Source: Prolixibacteraceae bacterium (GTDB lineage: Bacteria > Bacteroidota > Bacteroidia > Bacteroidales > Prolixibacteraceae). Taken from it: a stretch of DNA of 5,224 nucleotides. The translations under genes were made by a program, and so were the position numbers. This document shows positions 1 to 3,799 of the stretch, one piece after another. Every line of letters begins with the position of its first letter. The stretch's first letter is position 1. The stretch covers positions 1-5,224 of the forward strand of contig DAIDJX010000242.1 in the NCBI GenBank assembly GCA_027451165.1, read 5' to 3'. The notes under the pieces are model-generated. The model searched no databases and was not told the origin of the DNA. It was given only the letters and a program-made list of their open reading frames with translations.

Positions 1-1
1 C

Positions 2-1285
2 CAGACACCAACGCTTAAAAGCCTGGCTCAGCATCTTTCGTCGCCCTATTTGCTCCTTTACACCAAGCCTCTTCCCCTTCGCCCCGGCCCCTGGGCAATT
101 GAGCGGATGCGCCAGGTGGCAGAGGATACCGGCGCCGGAATGGTCTATTCCGACTATTACGCGATGAAAGAGGGTGTTCTGCAAGCCAACCCGGTGATCG
201 ACTACCAGAAGGGAAGTCTGCGCGATGACTTCAACTTCGGATCCTTGCTGCTTTTCCGGAGCGACGCTTTCAAAGAAGCGGTCGCCCGTATGGACCAGGA
301 TTACCGTTTTGCCGCCCTCTATGATTTACGGCTGAAAGTGTCCCAAAAATATCCCATCTGCCGGATCCCTGAGTTTCTTTACACCGAAGTGGAAACCGAT
401 ACCCGCCTTTCTGGGGAAAAACAGTTCGATTATGTGGACCCGAAAAATCGCCGGGTGCAACTGGAAATGGAAGCAGCCTGCACCCTCCATTTGAAAAACA
501 TCGGTGGATTTCTTCAGCCGCCTTTCCGGGAAATTGATCCCGCTGCTGACGGATTTCCTGTGGAGGCCTCAGTGATCATTCCGGTACGAAACCGGGCCAG
601 GACCATTGAAGATGCTGTCCGCTCGGTATTCAGCCAGCAAACTGCTTTTGCCTTCAACCTGATTGTCGTGGATAACCATTCCACCGACGGGACCACGGAA
701 ATTCTCCGGAAACTGGCGGAGGAAGACTCCCGCCTGGTGCACATCATCCCGGAACGGAACGACCTGGGCATCGGTGGTTGCTGGACTACCGCAGTCATGG
801 ATCGCCGCTGCGGGAAATTTGCCATCCAGTTGGACAGCGATGACCTTTATATCGACGATAAGGTGCTGCAAACCATTGTGAATTGCTTTTATGCGGAAAA
901 GTGTGCCATGGTCATCGGTTCTTACCGGATGGTCAATTTCAGACTGGAGGAAATTCCGCCGGGCATCATCGACCACAAGGAATGGACACCGGATAACGGG
1001 CCGAACAATGCCTTACGCATCAACGGATTAGGCGCCCCAAGGGCTTTCTATACACCCCTGCTCCGGGAAATCAGGATTCCCAATACCAGCTATGGGGAAG
1101 ATTATGCGGTGGGAATTCGCCTGTCACGGGAATATAAAATCGGCAGGATTTATGAACCGTTGTACCTCTGCCGTCGCTGGGATGACAACTCCGATGCTGC
1201 GCTGGACGTGGTAAAGATGAACAATCATAATTTGTACAAAGACCGGCTCAGAACGATTGAGTTATCAGCCAGGATCAAGCCCTGA
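2..1285 (+). CDS. Tandem-domain family 2 glycosyltransferase, 5'-truncated by the window edge
   Basis: The reading frame is open from the left edge to a TGA at 1283-1285, leaving 427 visible residues; the true start lies outside the window. The C-terminal half is a clear GT-A fold GT2 domain: VIIPVRNR around residues 191-198, DNHSTDGT at 224-231, and the metal/nucleotide-sugar motif DSDD at 278-281. A GED at 365-367 fits the usual position of the catalytic base. The N-terminal part looks like the end of a second, degenerate GT2-like domain, with YSDYY at about 49-53, FNFGSLLLF and a RFAALYDLRL segment. Family knowledge: such enzymes move a sugar from an activated nucleotide donor to a glycan or lipid acceptor on the cytoplasmic side; donor and acceptor cannot be read here. 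A late R-R-W-D-D-N-S-D-A segment near the C-terminus may be family-specific. No signal peptide or membrane helix is visible. The gene ends inside the 3' end of the opposing membrane protein gene. GT2 assignment is firm; exact role unknown. Confidence 0.88.
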   Translation, partial: QTPTLKSLAQHLSSPYLLLYTKPLPLRPGPWAIERMRQVAEDTGAGMVYSDYYAMKEGVLQANPVIDYQKGSLRDDFNFGSLLLFRSDAFKEAVARMDQDYRFAALYDLRLKVSQKYPICRIPEFLYTEVETDTRLSGEKQFDYVDPKNRRVQLEMEAACTLHLKNIGGFLQPPFREIDPAADGFPVEASVIIPVRNRARTIEDAVRSVFSQQTAFAFNLIVVDNHSTDGTTEILRKLAEEDSRLVHIIPERNDLGIGGCWTTAVMDRRCGKFAIQLDSDDLYIDDKVLQTIVNCFYAEKCAMVIGSYRMVNFRLEEIPPGIIDHKEWTPDNGPNNALRINGLGAPRAFYTPLLREIRIPNTSYGEDYAVGIRLSREYKIGRIYEPLYLCRRWDDNSDAALDVVKMNNHNLYKDRLRTIELSARIKP

Positions 1286-1691
1286 CTACCGCCATCATCA
1301 GGAAGAACACCACGATGGCAATGATTACGGAAATGACTTTAAACCAGGTAGCTGATTTTTTCCCGAAGATTTCGAGGAGCATAGCTGCAAGGGCAATTAA
1401 ACCGTTGAACATCAGTACCCAGTAGAAAGGCAGCAGACGGCCTTCCACCGGTAGTTCATCCGGGGTAAAAAGTTCGTCCTTGGGAAGATTCTCATTGATT
1501 TCGAGCATGCTTTCAGGCACCATCAGCCCGGCGGCAATGGCCCAGGCAGCAAAAATACCAAGCGCCACAAAAATCGCCGAGCCTACTATCCCGAAAGGCC
1601 TTTTCTTCTCCACCCATCCATAAATCATCACCGTGATGGCTGCAAATATGGCCCATTGCGGGATGGTGAGCACTGTGAAATTACTGATCAT
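1275..1691 (-). CDS. Small four-helix membrane protein of unknown function
   Basis: This 138-residue protein reads on the minus strand from ATG (1691-1689) to TGA (1277-1275). I do not recognise the family. It has four hydrophobic stretches likely to span the inner membrane: about residues 11-26, 33-57, 88-109 and 117-136. The second and third are separated by a 30-residue acidic loop (about 58-87) rich in E, D and P. A short VEKKRPFG stretch follows helix 1, and basic residues (GKKSATWFK) lie between helices 3 and 4. The frame stays open upstream to 1871, but that extension would cover the promoter region and the first codons of the divergent phosphatase gene, and it lacks membrane-protein character. 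The internal ATG, 21 bases downstream of a TAnnTTTG box, is therefore preferred. It is monocistronic in this window and converges on the glycosyltransferase gene with an 11-base overlap. The even hydrophobic pattern and clean promoter support a real gene; function is open. Confidence 0.75.
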   Translation of the reverse strand: MISNFTVLTIPQWAIFAAITVMIYGWVEKKRPFGIVGSAIFVALGIFAAWAIAAGLMVPESMLEINENLPKDELFTPDELPVEGRLLPFYWVLMFNGLIALAAMLLEIFGKKSATWFKVISVIIAIVVFFLMMAVVRA

Positions 1692-1711
1692 CGTATGTTG
1701 TATATTTATTT

Positions 1712-1719
1712 CAAAAGTA
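1712..1719 (-). promoter_or_regulatory. Bacteroidetes-type -7 promoter box for the membrane protein gene
   Basis: Read on the minus strand, the sequence is TACTTTTG, an exact match to the TAnnTTTG consensus of Bacteroidetes housekeeping promoters. It ends 20 bases before the ATG at 1691, so the leader would be short (about 15 bases). No convincing -33 TTG/TTTG element lies 17-23 bases upstream. Identification rests on the -7 box and its placement only. Confidence 0.55.
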
Positions 1720-1760
1720 AATGAATTGTTTGTAAATGCAGGAACTACACCGGGGAATGT

Positions 1761-1783
1761 TAATTTTGCCGGTAATAATTTTG
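1761..1783 (+). promoter_or_regulatory. Two candidate -7 boxes for the phosphatase-nuclease transcript
   Basis: TAATTTTG occurs twice on the plus strand, at 1761-1768 and 1776-1783. Both match TAnnTTTG exactly and lie in the divergent region between the membrane protein gene and the HAD phosphatase gene. If the upstream copy is used, transcription would begin about 13-15 bases before the TTG start at 1788. If the downstream copy is used, the message would be essentially leaderless. No -33 element stands out for either. AT-rich sequence could give such boxes by chance, but two of them at this distance from a start is suggestive. Confidence 0.5.
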
Positions 1784-1787
1784 TGCT

Positions 1788-2396
1788 TTGAAAACATTGA
1801 CTGTACTTCCCGGGATAAAAGGGTTGATTTTCGACCTTGATGGCACCATTGCCGATACCATGCCCATTCACTTTATTGCTTACCGGAATATTTTGCGTCC
1901 GTTTGGGGTCGAATTTACTCCTGAACTGTTTGTTACCATGGCAGGTATTCCCGCAGTAGGCTCCATTGCGAAAGTCAATGAACTTTTCGGAACTACCCTT
2001 GATCCGGAGCTTTTCGGAAGGCTAAAGGAGGAGGAATACGAAAAGGAGATGGTGAAGATGAAAGCGGTGGAGCCGGTGGTTCAGCTGATCAGGGAGTACC
2101 ACGGAAAACTGCCCATGGCGGTCGGCACAGGCGGCTATAAACGGTTGGCGTGGAAAACACTGGAAATCCTCGATCTGAAGAAATATTTTTCAATTCTGGT
2201 TTCTTCGGAAGACGTGGAGCACCATAAACCTGCCCCGGATACTTTTCTGAAATGTGCGGAACTGATGGGGGTGGAACCTGCCTTTTGCCAGGTTTTTGAA
2301 GATGGAAGGCTGGGTTTGGAAGCTGCTGAAGCCGGAGGAATGGCAGCAGTGGATGTTACGCCTTTCTACGAAGTGTCAATCGGCAAAGAGATCTGA
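1788..2396 (+). CDS. HAD-superfamily sugar-phosphate phosphatase, YqaB / beta-phosphoglucomutase-like
   Basis: A 202-residue HAD hydrolase with all four catalytic motifs. Motif I is DLDGT, with nucleophile D16 and general acid D18. Motif II is T114 in VGTGG, motif III is K147 in HHKPAPD, and motif IV is E171-D172 in FEDGRLG. The helical cap is inserted after motif I (about residues 22-95), the arrangement of the beta-phosphoglucomutase branch. The stretch VSSEDVEHHKPAPDTFLKCAELMGV followed by FEDG.LG..AAEAGGM.AVDV closely resembles E. coli YqaB, a cytoplasmic phosphatase acting on fructose-1-phosphate and 6-phosphogluconate; the substrate here is inferred. The length is slightly above YqaB's. 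The start is TTG: an in-frame TAA at 1776-1778 blocks any extension, and the first in-frame ATG (1860) would delete motif I. A second TTG at 1797 is also possible. The gene ends with TGA TGA (2394-2399), 30 bases before the nuclease gene, suggesting co-transcription. Confidence 0.9.
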   Translation: MKTLTVLPGIKGLIFDLDGTIADTMPIHFIAYRNILRPFGVEFTPELFVTMAGIPAVGSIAKVNELFGTTLDPELFGRLKEEEYEKEMVKMKAVEPVVQLIREYHGKLPMAVGTGGYKRLAWKTLEILDLKKYFSILVSSEDVEHHKPAPDTFLKCAELMGVEPAFCQVFEDGRLGLEAAEAGGMAAVDVTPFYEVSIGKEI

Positions 2397-2426
2397 TGAG
2401 GGTTTTTCTTCCGTATCCTGTTACCC

Positions 2427-3449
2427 ATGACGAGATTTTTCCTGTTTCTTTTGCTGCTGCCGGTTTTCCGGACGGCTGATGGCAGTCTTCCACGGGCGAC
2501 AGAATCGCTTACTTTTCTTTTTTATAATGTGGAGAACCTTTATGACACTGCTGATGATCCGAATTCCGGAGATAATGAATTCCTTCCGCGAAGTGCAAAA
2601 CAGTGGGACCAGAAGAAGTACAGCCGCAAAATTGCAGATATTGCCAGGGTTCTGGCGGAAGTCAGTGGAAAAAACCTGCCGGATGTGATCGGTCTGTGTG
2701 AAGTGGAGAATCGCCGGGTGCTGGATGACCTGGTACGGTCCCCAAAAATCACTTCAGGAAAATACAAATACATCCACTACAATGACCGCGATTCCAGGGG
2801 CATTGATATGGCATTGCTGTATAAGCCAACTTCTTTTCACCTGATTTCAGGCAACCTGATCAGGGTAAAAAACAGCAAGGGAGGGATTTTTGCAAGGGGA
2901 ATCCTGTATGTGACAGGGCGCCTGACCTCCGGGGAAATTCTTCATGTATTTGTCAATCACTGGCCTGCCCGCACGGGAGACCGGGTCGAACGGGAAAACA
3001 GCAGAAAGGAAATAGCCGCAGAACTCCGCAGGCAAACCAATGATATTCGCAACCGGGATAAAAAAGCGCTGATCGTGATCATGGGCGATATGAACGATGA
3101 ACCGGGCGATGTTTCCCTGAAGAATGTGCTGGAAGCCGGCCCTCCGGGGAGTTCTTCACGCTCCGGACTGGTCAATCTGATGATTCCTTCCTGGCAGAAA
3201 GGGGAGGGGACGGTCAAATTTGAGAAAGATTGGAAGATGCTCGACAACCTGATCGTTTCTGAAACGCTGACCGGCAAAAGCGGATATCACGTGGAAGGGA
3301 ACAAAGGTTTTGTCTTCCGCGCACCCTGGATGGAATACCGGTCGGGGAACGGACAGGTTTCCCCCAAAAGAACTTACTCCGGAAACACATACTCCGGTGG
3401 GGTTAGTGATCACTTTCCGGTATATTTCAGGTTGGTGAGGCAGATTTAG
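2427..3449 (+). CDS. Exported endonuclease/exonuclease/phosphatase (EEP) family protein
   Basis: A 340-residue protein of the EEP (DNase I-like) fold. The catalytic landmarks appear in order: N34 in FYNVENLYD; E92 and E94 in LCEVEN (metal ligand region); RDSRGIDMALLY around 121-132 with D127; NHWPAR with N177-H178; GDMND with D221 and N223; D273 in MLDNLIV; and the terminal SDHFPV with D328-H329. No key residue is missing. The N-terminus (MTRFFLFLLLLPVF) is a hydrophobic signal peptide or anchor with one basic residue and no lipobox cysteine, so the enzyme probably acts in the periplasm or outside the cell. Family members are metal-dependent phosphodiesterases on DNA, RNA or smaller phosphoesters; the substrate cannot be chosen here, though FYNVENLYD-type proteins are usually annotated as endonucleases. 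The ATG at 2427 is the only in-frame ATG giving a full signal sequence; the frame is closed by TGA at 2397. No Shine-Dalgarno sequence is visible. Its last codons are duplicated 84 bases downstream. Confidence 0.9.
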   Translation: MTRFFLFLLLLPVFRTADGSLPRATESLTFLFYNVENLYDTADDPNSGDNEFLPRSAKQWDQKKYSRKIADIARVLAEVSGKNLPDVIGLCEVENRRVLDDLVRSPKITSGKYKYIHYNDRDSRGIDMALLYKPTSFHLISGNLIRVKNSKGGIFARGILYVTGRLTSGEILHVFVNHWPARTGDRVERENSRKEIAAELRRQTNDIRNRDKKALIVIMGDMNDEPGDVSLKNVLEAGPPGSSSRSGLVNLMIPSWQKGEGTVKFEKDWKMLDNLIVSETLTGKSGYHVEGNKGFVFRAPWMEYRSGNGQVSPKRTYSGNTYSGGVSDHFPVYFRLVRQI

Positions 3450-3527
3450 GAATTTCGGATTTCGGATTGCCGATTTCGGATTTAAAAGCAAGAGTGACCG
3501 CAGGTAAATTTCAGGTTGGTGAGGCAG
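3424..3527 (+). repeat. 20-base direct repeat duplicating the end of the nuclease gene
   Basis: ATTTCAGGTTGGTGAGGCAG occurs at 3424-3443, inside the last codons of the nuclease gene, and again at 3508-3527 in non-coding DNA. The copies are exactly 84 bases apart. Seven more bases to the left match with two mismatches. The offset is a multiple of three, and the second copy, read in the same frame, also reaches a stop soon after (Gln-Val-Asp-stop), but it is disconnected from the gene by TAG at 3447 and TAA at 3483. It looks like an insertion or duplication that gave the gene a new last codon and left the old end behind. Confidence 0.85.
3452..3483 (+). repeat. Short tandem repeat, 7-base period (ATTTCGG)
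   Basis: Consecutive heptamers ATTTCGG, ATTTCGG, ATTGCCG and ATTTCGG run from 3452 to 3479, followed by a partial ATTT. A diverged unit, ATTTAGG, sits at 3444-3450 across the nuclease stop codon, offset by one base. The repeat lies between the two copies of the 20-base direct repeat and directly after the nuclease gene. It has no obvious stem-loop and does not look like a terminator. Confidence 0.8.
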
Positions 3528-3583
3528 GTAGATTAAGGTTATTTGGAGACTGGGTGCGGGAGGAAACACCGGAGGTGTATTCC

Positions 3584-3611
3584 GTGAATAACCTCCGGTT
3601 TCAACCGGAGG
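3584..3611 (+). repeat. Left 28-base arm of the array's best-conserved inverted repeat
   Basis: This arm consists of GTGAATAA followed by hairpin H2. It is the reverse complement of 3707-3734 at 27 of 28 positions; the single difference is in the two-base loop (TC here, TT in the reverse complement of the right arm). The arm can fold on itself (9-base stem) or pair with the distant arm across 95 bases. Confidence 0.9.
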
Positions 3612-3694
3612 CAGTGAGGTACAGCAAAAAGTACCCAGTAGGGGTACTCCCGGAAACACTATGTACCGGTCAACCCCTCTGGGGTTGTGTTTTG

Positions 3695-3776
3695 CCATTT
3701 TCTTATCCTCCGGTTAAAACCGGAGGTTATTCACAGGTTATACCTACGGTATGGCATTGCAGTCCATTTTCTTATC
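3695..3776 (+). repeat. 13-base direct repeat linking the array and the uvrB promoter
   Basis: CCATTTTCTTATC is present at 3695-3707 and 3764-3776, 69 bases apart. The second copy includes the left half of the uvrB -7 box. The first copy fills the spacer between TTTTG (3690-3694) and CCTCC (3707-3711) of the hairpin array. In the mirrored position of the left half the spacer is unrelated in sequence. Confidence 0.8.
3707..3734 (-). repeat. Right 28-base arm of the array's best-conserved inverted repeat
   Basis: Hairpin H5 followed by TTATTCAC forms the mirror partner of 3584-3611. The outward-facing 8-base foot (GTGAATAA on the left, TTATTCAC on the right) is retained perfectly. This recalls the foot-plus-hairpin organisation of REP elements, although the foot is not the classical GTAG/GGAG tetranucleotide. 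Confidence 0.9.
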
Positions 3777-3780
3777 TTTG
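3773..3780 (+). promoter_or_regulatory. uvrB: Bacteroidetes-type -7 promoter box for uvrB
   Basis: TATCTTTG matches TAnnTTTG exactly and ends 19 bases before the uvrB ATG, giving a predicted leader of about 15 bases with an A-rich run (ACAAAGAAA) directly before the start. No TTG or TTTG occurs 17-23 bases upstream; that interval falls on and just after hairpin H6 of the repeat array. No LexA-like operator was recognised. Confidence 0.65.
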
Positions 3781-3799
3781 CGATCAAGCTACAAAGAAA

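Larger units (their letters stand above)
3566..3752. repeat. Mirror-symmetric array of six hairpins (large imperfect palindrome)
   Basis: Six short inverted repeats fill this stretch. H1 (3566-3578) is ACACC-GGA-GGTGT. H2 (3592-3611) is CCTCCGGTT-TC-AACCGGAGG. H3 (3631-3647) is GTACCC-AGTAG-GGGTAC. H4 (3671-3687) is CAACCCC-TCT-GGGGTTG. H5 (3707-3726) is CCTCCGGTT-AA-AACCGGAGG. H6 (3740-3752) is ATACC-TAC-GGTAT. Their centres are 3572, 3601.5, 3639, 3679, 3716.5 and 3746, so H1/H6, H2/H5 and H3/H4 are all symmetric about 3659. Most cores share an ACC...GGT pattern. The halves are related as an inverted repeat, best conserved around H2/H5, with spacers diverged. There is no coding frame of substance, and no transposase is adjacent. 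Candidates are a REP/BIME- or MITE-like non-autonomous element, or a structured RNA. It sits between the nuclease and uvrB genes and could also stop read-through transcription. The structure is certain from sequence; identity is inference. Confidence 0.85.

Noticed and set aside
514..976. Minus-strand frames opposite the glycosyltransferase
   Set aside because: They are antisense to the conserved GT2 motifs and lack promoter, start context or recognisable domains.
1692..1871. 60-residue N-terminal extension of the minus-strand membrane protein
   Set aside because: It would run through the divergent promoter boxes and the first codons of the phosphatase gene, and its composition does not resemble the rest of the protein. 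The ATG at 1691 sits correctly behind a -7 box.
3156..3698. 180-codon minus-strand frame across the nuclease 3' end and the repeat region
   Set aside because: Half is antisense to the nuclease gene, and the rest translates the heptamer, the direct repeats and the hairpins, giving repetitive proline-rich sequence. There is no start signal or domain.
3671..3700. Hairpin H4 followed by TGTGTTTTG as an intrinsic terminator for the nuclease gene
   Set aside because: The T-run is short and interrupted, the hairpin lies over 220 bases past the stop codon, and it belongs to the symmetric array. Termination there is possible but not supported enough to call.
3566..3752. CRISPR array
   Set aside because: The repeats are inverted and mirrored rather than direct, spacers are not uniform unique sequences, and no cas gene is near.
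3695..3776. 13-base repeat as a transposon target-site duplication
   Set aside because: The intervening 56 bases contain only the right part of the symmetric array, so the copies do not flank a complete element. A promoter-array transfer fits better.
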